Below are positions 43,101 to 51,672 of a stretch of DNA of 64,000 nucleotides, piece by piece. Position 1 is the first letter of the stretch; every line of letters starts with the position of its first letter. A model generated the notes under the pieces. It was not told the DNA's origin. It made no database searches and saw only the letters and a list, made by a program, of their open reading frames with translations. The stretch is from Faucicola sp048551375 (GTDB lineage: Bacteria; Pseudomonadota; Gammaproteobacteria; Pseudomonadales; Moraxellaceae), in assembly GCF_048551375.1 (NCBI RefSeq), contig NZ_JBLYZJ010000006.1:62001-126000 (forward strand). The letters run 5' to 3'. Both the position numbers and the translations under genes were made by a program.

Positions 43101-46100
43101 AAATCCAGTAGCGGACTGTCATTTTCGGGGTTTGCAAGGTTGTGGCTCATTTCAAAGGCTTGATACAGCTTTTGGGTGGTCAAACCGTCTTGCCCTTGTT
43201 TGGCGGATTGTAGCAGACTGTACGCCAAATATTCCCCACGATAAATCTCACTGGTTTCACTAGGCAGGCTCATATCCCAATACTCGGATAGGCTGTTTAG
43301 CTCGGCATTGTCAATGGCTTGGTAAAAATTCGTGCCTGTCAAATGCAGGGTCAATACCGCTTGATTGTCGTCATTTTGGCGTGATAACAGGGTCAAATCT
43401 AGCGGTTGACTATTGACAGAAAACCGATGTTTACCCAGTTTTATCACATTACCATCATTTTCAAACAGCTCGGTTTTATCCTTTAAAGCCTTGTAGCTGT
43501 CGGTGGCGATGGCTTTGAGGCGTGCGTCAATGTCGTCAGCTTTGACACTAAAGCCCAGTTCACGCAAGGTTTTACCAATGCCTTTAACTTTTTGCACCAA
43601 GGCATCCGAGGCAAAGTAAGTGTTAAGGCTCGCCTCATCGCTAAAGCCTGTCGTGCCACTAGCCATCACACGTTTGGCGATACTGGCAAGCATTCGTTGG
43701 GCGGAATCGCTTAAGTTTTGGGCTTTTTTGTTGCGTTCGTCCAGTAGCCGTTGTTTATGCCCTTTAAAACTGTCGATGACCTCTTCACGTTTTGCCAGTA
43801 ATTCTTCGCCAAATTGAACTTGCACCGCCTCGACATCGACAAATTGCCCCTCAAGCTCTTCAAGTTGCACCAACAACCGTGCCAACTGCTCATCGGCTTG
43901 CTCTGGCGTGTTGGCAAGCGACAACGCATTGGCAATCGACTGGCTAAATAGGCGAAATTGTGCCGAAAACTGTGCCACCGCCTCAGTCGCCCCAAAACTT
44001 TGGCGTTGGTGATTGAGCTTGGCTTTGGACTGGTTGAGTTTGGCATAAACCTGCGAAATTTGGTCGATAATCTGCGTGCGTACCGTGGCATCAGCGACAT
44101 CAAGGGTCGCCAAAATCTCGGTCAATACATCCAGCCCATGAGCCGTGTCATTGATGGTGGTCAAAATCGGCTCAAGCTCGGCATGGGTGGTCGCCGAATC
44201 TCGCTGACTGTCAAGCTGTGTCAATAGCGTGTCAAAACTGGCAAACGCTTGGCTATCGCTCAAAAACGCCACCGTCTGCTCGGCAAGTTGGCTTTCGGCT
44301 TGGCTAAGGTCTGCCTTGAGGCTGTCTAGGCGAGCGGTATCAAGGTAGCGAAGTCCCTCAAGGCTAATCAATCGCCCTTGTTGCTGACGCAGTTGGCTCA
44401 ACGCATTGACATAATCGCCAATGTTCACAAAAGTCGTGGTGCTGACTTGACGCAGTAGGTCGGTCTGCTCACTGTGGGCGGTGTCGAGGGCAGTTTGGGT
44501 TTGTTTTTGGATGGCTTGGACTTTGGCAAATTCATCAATTACCAACCCACTGGTATCAATGATTTGTCGAATGGTGTCTGCCAATTCCGCCAATTGCGGT
44601 TCGGCAAGCCAATAATAACTGTCAAACAGCTTACTGGCGGTCGAGGCAAGCTGTTGATATAGCTTTTGCGATACGCTTTGATTGGCAATCAGCCGTGCCA
44701 CACTGTACAAATCAGCAATCCCTCGCACAAGGGCTTTATTGCCGATTTTGCCATAAAACCCAGTCGCCTCGCCCTGTTGACTGGCGTATTCTTCGGAGGT
44801 AAAAGGCGTTTGCCAAATCTGCATCGGATGAATACGAGTGACCTCGTCACTGCTAAACAGCACCATCACGCCATTGGGGGCAAGGGCAAAACCATGACAA
44901 AAAATCGGATTTTGTAATTGTTTTTTGATTAAATTATAGCCAAACAGTCCATACAGCCCTGCGACACTGTCATAAAACACAAACAGCACATCCTCGCCAT
45001 TGGGTGAGGCGATTTTTTTGAAAAAACTCAACGCATTATCAGTGTGTTGGCTGTTGCTCGGCTCATCAAACCGCTTGTGTTCGCCTGTTTGCAAATAATA
45101 GCCATTGGGAAACACAATGCCGTGATTTTCGGGCAACTGCACGCACGATTGCCCAATCGCATCAAGGCGAGTGACCTGCTCGGTCAGACTGTTGTACACC
45201 AAATAGCGGTAATTATCCTCACGATACGGCAAAATCTTTAATAAAATCAAACTGCCAACTTTGGCATAAAACACACTGGCATCGCTCACCGCTTGGGTGC
45301 TGTCTTGCACGTTTTCTTGATAAATGCCTGTCGCTATATTCGGATTATTATCAAGCTTGACGGTCAACGAACCGCCCACCGTTGACACAAAAATCGTGTC
45401 CAAAATATTGCTATGCGGATATTTGCCATTGACCAGTTGCTCACGAGTGACCGCCGTCCAGTCAAAATCATAGGCAGGGGGCAGGGCGATATCTCGCTCG
45501 CCACGATTGTCGATATACTGAATCGCCAAGCCGTCTGGGGCGTTGGCATCAAAGCTAATGCCAAAACGAAATACTCGGATATCGCTAATGCGTTCGCCAA
45601 TCTGAAAGGCAAGCAGTAGTTTACTATCCTTGAGGGTAAGCTGTAGCAGTTTGGTCTGTTTGTAGTAGCGGTATAGCTCGTCAAAGTCTTGTTTAAAACT
45701 GCCTTGGCTCAAAAATGAGGTGGCTAAATCCACCGCTTGCAGGTGATATTCGGCTGGCGAGGGGTTGGTGTTGTCGTCAGTATTTCCAGTATTCCCAATA
45801 TTCCCAGTGTCGGCAGTGTCCGTATGGTCTGCCGAAATGAGGCTAACTTGATTGGGGTCAATCAGCCGATACAGGGCAAATACGTCATCAAGGGTGGTGT
45901 CTTGCTTGATACCTGTTTGGGTGTTGTAGCCAAATAGTAGGTAATTGCCGACTTGCACGAGGTCACGAGCGAGGGCGTTGTGTTCGGTGCGGATGGGGGT
46001 GCGAGCGAGTAGTTGAAGTTGGGTGTTGCCAAATTCGGACAGGCGTGCGTCATTTAACGCTTGGGTTTGTTGGCTCAAGCGGTTGCCTTGCTCGGTGAGG

Positions 46101-46174
46101 CGTTTCTTGATTAAGTCGTAAGCGTTGCCTGTGGCGACGGCTTTACTTTGTTGGTCTTGGGTTTCATTATTCAT
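40169..46174 (-). CDS. Giant DUF3686-type AAA ATPase (2001 aa, annotated in relatives as DNA repair ATPase)
   Basis: A very large soluble ATPase. The N-terminal half (to about residue 450) looks beta rich; the middle (about 600-900) is coiled-coil with many Gln, Leu and Ala. An AAA module follows, with Walker A in SPPGYGKTTLMEYVANRLG (about residue 1465), Walker B in NVMLYLDDIQHTHAEF (about 1530) and a sensor-like MAGNPYTETGEVF. A Gln-rich coiled coil (QQQQQ runs) and a short beta tail end the protein. Relatives are called DNA repair ATPase but direct evidence is lacking. It is the last gene of the YqiJ/YqiK cluster. The ATG at 46174 is preferred to a TTG four codons upstream. Confidence 0.82.
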   Translation of the reverse strand: MNNETQDQQSKAVATGNAYDLIKKRLTEQGNRLSQQTQALNDARLSEFGNTQLQLLARTPIRTEHNALARDLVQVGNYLLFGYNTQTGIKQDTTLDDVFALYRLIDPNQVSLISADHTDTADTGNIGNTGNTDDNTNPSPAEYHLQAVDLATSFLSQGSFKQDFDELYRYYKQTKLLQLTLKDSKLLLAFQIGERISDIRVFRFGISFDANAPDGLAIQYIDNRGERDIALPPAYDFDWTAVTREQLVNGKYPHSNILDTIFVSTVGGSLTVKLDNNPNIATGIYQENVQDSTQAVSDASVFYAKVGSLILLKILPYREDNYRYLVYNSLTEQVTRLDAIGQSCVQLPENHGIVFPNGYYLQTGEHKRFDEPSNSQHTDNALSFFKKIASPNGEDVLFVFYDSVAGLYGLFGYNLIKKQLQNPIFCHGFALAPNGVMVLFSSDEVTRIHPMQIWQTPFTSEEYASQQGEATGFYGKIGNKALVRGIADLYSVARLIANQSVSQKLYQQLASTASKLFDSYYWLAEPQLAELADTIRQIIDTSGLVIDEFAKVQAIQKQTQTALDTAHSEQTDLLRQVSTTTFVNIGDYVNALSQLRQQQGRLISLEGLRYLDTARLDSLKADLSQAESQLAEQTVAFLSDSQAFASFDTLLTQLDSQRDSATTHAELEPILTTINDTAHGLDVLTEILATLDVADATVRTQIIDQISQVYAKLNQSKAKLNHQRQSFGATEAVAQFSAQFRLFSQSIANALSLANTPEQADEQLARLLVQLEELEGQFVDVEAVQVQFGEELLAKREEVIDSFKGHKQRLLDERNKKAQNLSDSAQRMLASIAKRVMASGTTGFSDEASLNTYFASDALVQKVKGIGKTLRELGFSVKADDIDARLKAIATDSYKALKDKTELFENDGNVIKLGKHRFSVNSQPLDLTLLSRQNDDNQAVLTLHLTGTNFYQAIDNAELNSLSEYWDMSLPSETSEIYRGEYLAYSLLQSAKQGQDGLTTQKLYQAFEMSHNLANPENDSPLLDLVKTYITPSYQFGYEKGIHDHDAVLILLQILPLLQTANLLTFEPTVRALAQIFFEQITLHQQNKTFVVSLSNHNVSNPTTNPSTSPSPSLVQAETAWFTPHQAEIRHWQDRAITAYQLQQALHSDTAKNLLVADIRAVLGEFVQAKMPNLFSQSQIDLASDYLAQVLGLAKIDLTANHTLNQIPKAKSSISRQTSEDSTSSTSSEFDKDSGLFGNGIFWQTTQQANTLYQKLETTVGLERFNYLQSVLSKLSHEPKSAYELATTWLNALLDLLRQSDSQLADGVSADKLSMDNLSHYVAETVAMLMIRSDKQTPNFQRDISPISLEVSVSRLLGEHPKLPNQTLTFSLDSFLSQLYQHEHTAIPKFRQYQRLRHDLLTQARLDLRLDEFVARPLSSFVRNRLINDSYLPIIGDNLAKQIGTLGDSKRTDLMGLLMLISPPGYGKTTLMEYVANRLGLIFMKINCPSLGHEVTSLDPAKAPNATASRELEKLNLALEMGNNVMLYLDDIQHTHAEFLQKFISLTDGTRRIDGVWQGESKTYDMRGKKFCVVMAGNPYTETGEVFKVPDMLANRADIYNLGDMMNGMEQVFALSYLENALTSNAILAPLANRDMADVYQFIDLAQGKITALGELTHPYANSEIQEIVAILQKMLAVQQVILQVNQQYIASASQDDKYRTEPAFKLQGSYRNMNKMTEKLSAVMNDSELQQLIGDHYQGEAQLLTTGAESNLLKLAQIRGVMTEAEQARWSQIVADFLRNKAMGGDSSDTGNRMVAQLVDLVAGVQGMNQQVGQWVQQQQTAPNLDETQQAEHELLLKINEVYAKQQLEQQMLQQAQQQQWVSQNSQHLENSLNVFVEKSFAKIGQLYQHQRKVELQQQQQQQALLKELALTLVTAINALKVVNPTDESVLANGETSDKQAQSNSQTNSQANSQLIEGLKQALEPIVMRLDEKLQIDISTDQTGKLIVNNLQKLNQIFSD

Positions 46175-46192
46175 AGAACAATCCAAAATAAA

Positions 46193-47440
46193 TTATTCAT
46201 TTATACTTTTAATTTCATCTTTATCAAGCTCTTTACAATTTTTCATTAAATCCGAATGGTCAAATAGTACAGGTGCTTTGTATTCATTCCCTTGTAATGC
46301 TTCGATAATAGCATTAGAGATGAGGTTTATATTTGAAAAAGAACCGCCAATAAAGAATAGGTTTAACAAATCAGAAGTTAATATTTCATATCTCCCAATA
46401 CGCTTTCCTCTATTATTTATCTCTTTTATTTTCATCATCCAACCACTTACATCCCTATTATTCGCTTCAAATAGTAATATACATTTCTTAAGCTTGGATA
46501 ATGCTAAATATATCGGTGTCTTTGAATATGATTTCTTTTTTAAATCGTATTTAAAAAAAGCTTTTGAAGTCAAAACTTCATTTATAACATTCACATCAAT
46601 CGAAATCTTTGATGTCATACAATTCATCAAGCATGATAATGAAAAAAATTGCCACTCAGAACTAGGCAAAGTAATAGTTTCATCAATTGAGCAGGGCAAA
46701 CGAATTTTTTCTAATAAGTTTTCCGCAGATGTATGGATAAGAAATCTATTATTTTTTAAATCTTTTCTTAAACTATCTTGAAAGATTTTCAATTCATTTA
46801 ATAAAATCTCAATATAAAGTTTTGCTTCTAAATCTCCTAAATAAATTAATGAATATAATGAGTCCACAATTTCTCTAAAACTCTCAAACTGCCTAATCCA
46901 GTTTCCAGAAGGTAACTCTCCTTTACCCGATAGAGCATTCTTTGTATCGGTATTTCTTCCGATCTCCTCAACAAAATCTGAGATATATACTGCATCGTTG
47001 GAAAACTTTGTAGGTGCATTTATTACATTTTCTATTAAATCCTTATCAAATAACTCAAGTTTATTTAAATATTTAGCCAATTCATTCCTAGTTTCTTTTA
47101 ATTGCCAAACATCACGTCTTACAAATGATATAATTTCAAGCTTCCCTTGTTGGTGTAGTTTGTAAGCGTGTCTGTATTCCTGTCTAGTAATACTTATTTT
47201 GTTTGTCTTATCGAACCAACCGCCAACTCTAGTGCCAACGAGCAAAATAAAATAATCACATTCATCTATAAGATTTAAACAAGCATGGTAACTATGAACA
47301 TTTCCATCAACTTTAAAGTCACTACTTTCTGAAGTAAAAACAATATATCCATGTTGCTCCAAATAAAATTTTAAAGCAGACCGTAAATCTTTAAAGTCAT
47401 AAATTGTTGATGAAATAAAAACTTTAGGTGTATTATTCAT
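46193..47440 (-). CDS. DUF4062 domain protein (TIR-like N terminus), AT-rich
   Basis: A 415-aa protein whose first 110 residues match DUF4062: KVFISSTIYDFKDLRSAL, HSYHACLNLIDECDYFILLVGTRVGGW and ITRQEYRHAY. This domain has a TIR/nucleoside-deoxyribosyltransferase-like fold and is common in STAND and conflict proteins. The remaining 300 residues are helical and unrecognised, with no visible NTPase motif. The gene is far AT-richer than its neighbours (10 G/C in the 60 bases 46741-46800) although it sits tightly in line with them, 18 bases before the giant ATPase. This suggests insertion into an existing operon. Confidence 0.8.
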   Translation of the reverse strand: MNNTPKVFISSTIYDFKDLRSALKFYLEQHGYIVFTSESSDFKVDGNVHSYHACLNLIDECDYFILLVGTRVGGWFDKTNKISITRQEYRHAYKLHQQGKLEIISFVRRDVWQLKETRNELAKYLNKLELFDKDLIENVINAPTKFSNDAVYISDFVEEIGRNTDTKNALSGKGELPSGNWIRQFESFREIVDSLYSLIYLGDLEAKLYIEILLNELKIFQDSLRKDLKNNRFLIHTSAENLLEKIRLPCSIDETITLPSSEWQFFSLSCLMNCMTSKISIDVNVINEVLTSKAFFKYDLKKKSYSKTPIYLALSKLKKCILLFEANNRDVSGWMMKIKEINNRGKRIGRYEILTSDLLNLFFIGGSFSNINLISNAIIEALQGNEYKAPVLFDHSDLMKNCKELDKDEIKSINE

Positions 47441-47477
47441 GGTTACCCTTATGTAGTTTTAACAATAGCTATCAATC

Positions 47478-48017
47478 CTAAGCGAATAATAACGAACGAA
47501 TTTCAGCACGTTTTGGGTGACTATCAAGCCATTTCCCAAACTCACTCACCCTCTCAAAATCATCCCCCAACAACTGATGATAATGCTCACTCACCGCCTG
47601 TTCTTTGGCTTGCTCTCGCAAATCCTTTTGCCACGGCTCGCTCATAATCTCCGTCAACTTATCTTGGATTTTGAGCTGTTTTAACAACTCCCACTCACCT
47701 TGGTCTAGCCACACATCATAACAAGTATGACAAACATTAATCGTATTGTTATGCTCATTATTGATACGGTATTTCAGCATAAATTTATGGCAATGCTGAC
47801 AGATTAGGGCGTTTTCGGTATTGGTCAACTCATCAATCACCACAGGCTCATCACTTTGCTTGTCCGCCTCGATACTAGACGCATTGTCCTCCGACCATGC
47901 ACGATAAGTCAGTAAATCAAGATGCGTACCGTGGCATTTCTCGCAACGTAACGCAGGCAACCCCAAATCCAATTTGGTGGGTTTTAGGCTCTCGGTCTTA
48001 CATTGATAACAAAACAT
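47478..48017 (-). CDS. TFIIB-type zinc ribbon protein with two ribbons
   Basis: A 179-aa protein with two zf-TFIIB-like ribbons. The first uses Cys3/Cys6 and Cys25/Cys28 (RCEKCHGTHLD), the second Cys73/Cys76 (ICQHCHKFML) and Cys96/Cys99 (VCHTCYDVWLDQGEWELL). The C-G--LD and C---WLD-GE patterns are typical. The C-terminal 60 residues are helical. The biochemical role is unknown; its place between the flotillin and giant ATPase genes suggests a scaffold or adaptor. 37 bases separate it from the DUF4062 gene. Confidence 0.85.
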   Translation of the reverse strand: MFCYQCKTESLKPTKLDLGLPALRCEKCHGTHLDLLTYRAWSEDNASSIEADKQSDEPVVIDELTNTENALICQHCHKFMLKYRINNEHNNTINVCHTCYDVWLDQGEWELLKQLKIQDKLTEIMSEPWQKDLREQAKEQAVSEHYHQLLGDDFERVSEFGKWLDSHPKRAEIRSLLFA

Positions 48018-48045
48018 CGTAATGCTCCTTGTTTAATGAATGCTA

Positions 48046-49019
48046 TTAATCATCTATTGACGCTGTTAAGCCTAACGGATTTAACAACAATTTCACCACA
48101 CCCACCATCTTATCTTTATCCGCAGGGTCAGATTCTGCAATCAAAATCGTCAACGTTGTCAACGTTTGCGGATTGATTTTATCCCGAAAATCATAGCCAA
48201 ATTTCTGCAATAACCAAATAAATGCAAATGCACCACTTCGTTTATTGCCATCATTAAACGGATGATTTTTAATGATAAAATATAGCAAATGAGCGGATTT
48301 TTCTTCAATCGTGGCATACGCATCCTGCCCAAACACACTCTGAAATACATTGCCAAAAATCCCTGCCAATGCCCCCTCGGTTTTTTCTTGGGCGAATAAT
48401 TCAGTTGCTTCGCCTTTACTTATCAATTCGGTTTTCAATAACGCCAAATCCCTTGCAACGCCTCGCTAGACGTTTCTATCGACTGCGAGTTGCCTTGTTC
48501 TGGAAATGCATTTTTGTCATAACTATCTAGCGTAAACCAAGTGTCTGAAAACTTTTGAATTAATGATAGAATCTCATTGGTTTCAATATTAGGATTGTTG
48601 TGCGTTAGGGCTTTTAAATCTTCCAATGTCTGCAAAAACTGCTGTCGATTTTCCTTTAAGCGTTGCTGATTAATCGCATAGCCTTGAATGAGATAGTCTT
48701 TTAGACGTTGGGTCGCCCATCTGCGAAAAGCAACACCCTGTGACGATTTAACACGATAGCCAACAGAAATAATAGTTTCTAAATCATAAAAAACCACAGG
48801 ACGGTCGGAATTTGCAATATGCATTTTTTGCATATTGCTTTTTTCTTCAATTTCGCCTTCTTCAACTGCATTATTAATGTGCCTAGAAATAACGGATTGA
48901 TTCCTACCAAATAACTCACCCATTTGGGCTTGTGACAACCAAACCGTCTGGTTATCAAACCGTACATCAATGTGGGTCGTACCATCGTTGGCTGTGTAGA
49001 TTTCTACGGCATTTTGCAT
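48046..49019 (-). pseudogene. RhuM family / Fic-Doc fusion, frameshifted
   Basis: The first part (48435-49019, 194 aa) is a RhuM/Bro-N-like DNA-binding region: VWLSQAQMGELFGRNQSVISRHINNAV, then YRVKSSQGVAFRRWATQRLKDYLI. It ends LQGIWRY and stop. In another frame, DLALLKTELISKG begins at about 48455 and continues to 48046 with the Fic/Doc motif HPFNDGNKRSGAFAF. Intact relatives are one protein of about 330 aa, and adding one base at the AAGGG run (48449-48455) joins the frames. The second piece has no credible start (TTG inside the overlap). It is either inactivated, a sequencing error or a recoding site. Confidence 0.8.
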
Positions 49020-49047
49020 AGGTTAATTCTCTTTGAAATTTGAAAAA

Positions 49048-51054
49048 TTATTCTGCATTGTTTGCTGAGTTATTTGTTGCCGAATTTTGGTTATCTAAAC
49101 CATTCACCGATTTAGCGACTTTATCAGCAATGACATGATTAATTAACCCATTTAACACATTGGATTTACCTGCCAATCCATCAATCGCCTTACCAATCGA
49201 CAAGGATTTGGCAAAGTTATCAAAGAAATGTTCCTCACCGCCCACAATGTCGATTTTGGCTTTTTGTAGGGCAGTGGCAAGCACTTCGGCATTTTCTTTG
49301 GCGATTTCTTTGCCTGCTTCAATGGATGCCAATGCCTCTTGTAGAGCGGTTTCCAGCCCCATACGGTATTCTTCATGCTCACGAGCAGATTGGCTCATGC
49401 TACCCATCGCATTGAATTTTTCCACCAAGCCATCGGCTTCGGCTTTGAAGTGCTGACGAGTGACTTCGGCTTTGGCAAGTCCCACTTCTCGCTCGGCTTT
49501 GGCGTTGGATTCGCCACGCACGGCAATGACCTCGGCATTTGCCAAGCCAATTTCACGGTCGGCAACCGCTTGGGCTTGACCAGATTTAAGGCGAGCTTCG
49601 GCTTCGGCTTCGCCAGTGGCTTTGATGACATTGGCTTTGGCAAGTCCTTCTTTCTCAAGGGCAACGGCTTTGGCTTCTTGAATCACCGCTTCGGCTACGC
49701 CATGAGCAGATTCTTCGGCTTTGATACCTTCTGCCAGTTTAATTTTGGCATCGGCTTCTTTTTGAGCAGAATCGAGTTTGGCTTGAGCAAGGGTGATGAT
49801 TTCTTGGGCTTTATGGCGAGCGGATAGCTCTTGAGCCTCGGCTTCTTTGACCTGACGGACTTTGATTTCTTCGGCTTCGGCTTCGGCAGCCAAGATTTTG
49901 GTTTGTTTGGCACGGTCGGCTTCAGAGATTTGGCGGACTTCTTTGATACGCTCTTCTTCCATTGCCACGGTTTTATCCACGGCGACACGCTCACGCACCA
50001 CATTGGCGATTTCTTTTTTCTCTTGCTCAATGGCTCGTTCGGCTTCGATACGTTGTAGCTCGACTTCACGCTCACGAGAGACGATTTCTAACGCACGGGC
50101 TTTGGTGACTTTTTCTTCTTCAATCGCCACCGCACGCAGACGGTTTTGGCTGGCGACTTCGATTTCACGTTGTTGGATTTCACGTTGCACCGCCAAATCT
50201 TGCTCGACCAAAATCACCGCACTTTCGGCTTTTTTGCGTTCTTCTTCTTGAATGCGTTTGGTTTCGGCTTCCTCACGAGCGATAGACGAGGCGACTTCAC
50301 GGCGTTGTTTGGCGGTGGCATCGGCTTGTTGGCGTTCTAGCTCTAGCATGGCTTCGGCGGTTTCGACATTTTTCTTTTTGATTGCCAGTTCTTGATTTCG
50401 CTCAAGTTCATTGGTATGCACGTTCTGCACAGCAGTGATTTCGGTGATTTTGCGAATACCTTCCGCATCTAGGATATTGTTGGGGTCAAGCGAGATTTTG
50501 GGGGTTTGCTCAAGGTAATCAATCGCCACATCTTCGAGGACATAACCTCCCAAGTCATTACCAATTTCACGGATAATGCGTTCACGAAATTCATGGCGAT
50601 TTTCAAAAAGTTTAATAAAATCAATTTGTTTTCCCACGGTTTTGAGGGCTTCGGCAAATTTGGCATTAAACAGCTCATTGACGGCATCTTTGTCGGACGC
50701 TCGCTCGACACCGACCGTTTTGGCGACTTTTAGCACGTCTTCGGCAGTTTCGTTGACACGCAGATAAAAGGCGACCGAGATATCCGCTCGGATATTGTCA
50801 CGGCAAATCAAGCCCTCTTTGCCACGTTTATCGACCTCAAGGCGAATTAGGGCAATCCGCATAAGTTCTTTGCGGTTGATGACGGGCCAAACCAGACCAC
50901 CGTCAAACCGCACAGAAATTTTGTTGATACCATTGATAATTAAGGCATTGCCTTGGTCAATTTTGTAATAAAAGGCTTTGAGCATGAGTAGCAGTGCCAT
51001 CACAAATACAAATACGATGACCACGACCACGCCGACCATAATTAGAATATCCAT
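49048..51054 (-). CDS. yqiK: Flotillin/band 7 family protein YqiK
   Basis: A 668-aa inner-membrane protein. It has one N-terminal transmembrane helix (about residues 3-28) and an SPFH/band 7 domain (about 30-220, QGNALIINGINKISVRFDGG, LVWPVINRKEL, ICRDNIRADISVAFYLRV). A long flotillin-type coiled coil follows (about 230-540), rich in Glu-Ala and Glu-Lys. The tail is Ala/Asn-rich. E. coli YqiK has 553 aa, so this coiled coil is longer. Flotillins form membrane microdomain scaffolds. It is paired with the NfeD-like gene 51673-52416, as in E. coli yqiJK. Confidence 0.92.
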   Translation of the reverse strand: MDILIMVGVVVVIVFVFVMALLLMLKAFYYKIDQGNALIINGINKISVRFDGGLVWPVINRKELMRIALIRLEVDKRGKEGLICRDNIRADISVAFYLRVNETAEDVLKVAKTVGVERASDKDAVNELFNAKFAEALKTVGKQIDFIKLFENRHEFRERIIREIGNDLGGYVLEDVAIDYLEQTPKISLDPNNILDAEGIRKITEITAVQNVHTNELERNQELAIKKKNVETAEAMLELERQQADATAKQRREVASSIAREEAETKRIQEEERKKAESAVILVEQDLAVQREIQQREIEVASQNRLRAVAIEEEKVTKARALEIVSREREVELQRIEAERAIEQEKKEIANVVRERVAVDKTVAMEEERIKEVRQISEADRAKQTKILAAEAEAEEIKVRQVKEAEAQELSARHKAQEIITLAQAKLDSAQKEADAKIKLAEGIKAEESAHGVAEAVIQEAKAVALEKEGLAKANVIKATGEAEAEARLKSGQAQAVADREIGLANAEVIAVRGESNAKAEREVGLAKAEVTRQHFKAEADGLVEKFNAMGSMSQSAREHEEYRMGLETALQEALASIEAGKEIAKENAEVLATALQKAKIDIVGGEEHFFDNFAKSLSIGKAIDGLAGKSNVLNGLINHVIADKVAKSVNGLDNQNSATNNSANNAE

Positions 51055-51160
51055 GTTTATTTCCTCTTTAAAATTTTTTTGGTTTAACTATTTTGTTTGA
51101 AAAATGGTTTCATAGCGTGGTTTTGCAATTTATTTAGCATAACCTTCGTTAATGAAAAAT

Positions 51161-51622
51161 TCAGTTAAAAAACTCGCTTACTTTATGTGGTTGGGGCAAA
51201 ATTTGATTTAAAAAATCACTATAATTAAAGCTACCATCTTGATTTTTATAATCATTTTTAACAAATATATCATCTATCCAGTGACTATGACCTATTAAAG
51301 TATTTAGTTGATTAATAGTTGCTACTTCGCTAATTTCATTAAAGTTTTTGTTAAACAGATTGGTTAAAAGTCTATGAATTTCTGCTCGTAGCCTGCCATG
51401 CTCACTATTAGGATATTCAGCGATTTTTTGAAAAAATTTAGCATAATCAAAACGATTATCTGTATTAAAAAAATCATTTGACCAAAATACCAAATCACTC
51501 CAGTAAGGGTCGGGTGATAGTTGCGAAATTTGCTCAAATAATTTGGCTTGATGCTCTTCTGCCAAATCACCTTTCAATAATTGTTCGAGTAATAATTGAA
51601 TTTTCTGCTCGTTTTCTGTCAT
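51161..51622 (-). CDS. Hypothetical protein (153 aa) between yqiJ-like and yqiK
   Basis: Not recognised. A soluble, acidic, aromatic-rich protein (DPYWSDLVFWSNDFFN, FDYAKFFQKIAEYP, SFNYSDFLNQILPQP). Two similar F-DYAKF / FNYSDF segments suggest an internal repeat of helical hairpins. AT-rich compared with neighbours. Its position inside the yqiJ-yqiK pair makes it a likely accessory part or a recent insertion. Confidence 0.65.
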   Translation of the reverse strand: MTENEQKIQLLLEQLLKGDLAEEHQAKLFEQISQLSPDPYWSDLVFWSNDFFNTDNRFDYAKFFQKIAEYPNSEHGRLRAEIHRLLTNLFNKNFNEISEVATINQLNTLIGHSHWIDDIFVKNDYKNQDGSFNYSDFLNQILPQPHKVSEFFN

Positions 51623-51672
51623 TTATTTATCTCAAAAGTTTTATAATGTTGATTTCTAATTCAAAAAACCAG

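Noticed and set aside
46125..46781. 218-aa plus-strand ORF
   Set aside because: It is antisense to the AT-rich DUF4062 gene and lacks a ribosome site; low stop frequency there follows from composition.
48046..48447. Separate Fic/Doc gene with its own start
   Set aside because: The only start is a TTG inside the overlap with no ribosome site, and the reading continues directly from the upstream RhuM part after a one-base shift, so a frameshifted single gene is more likely.
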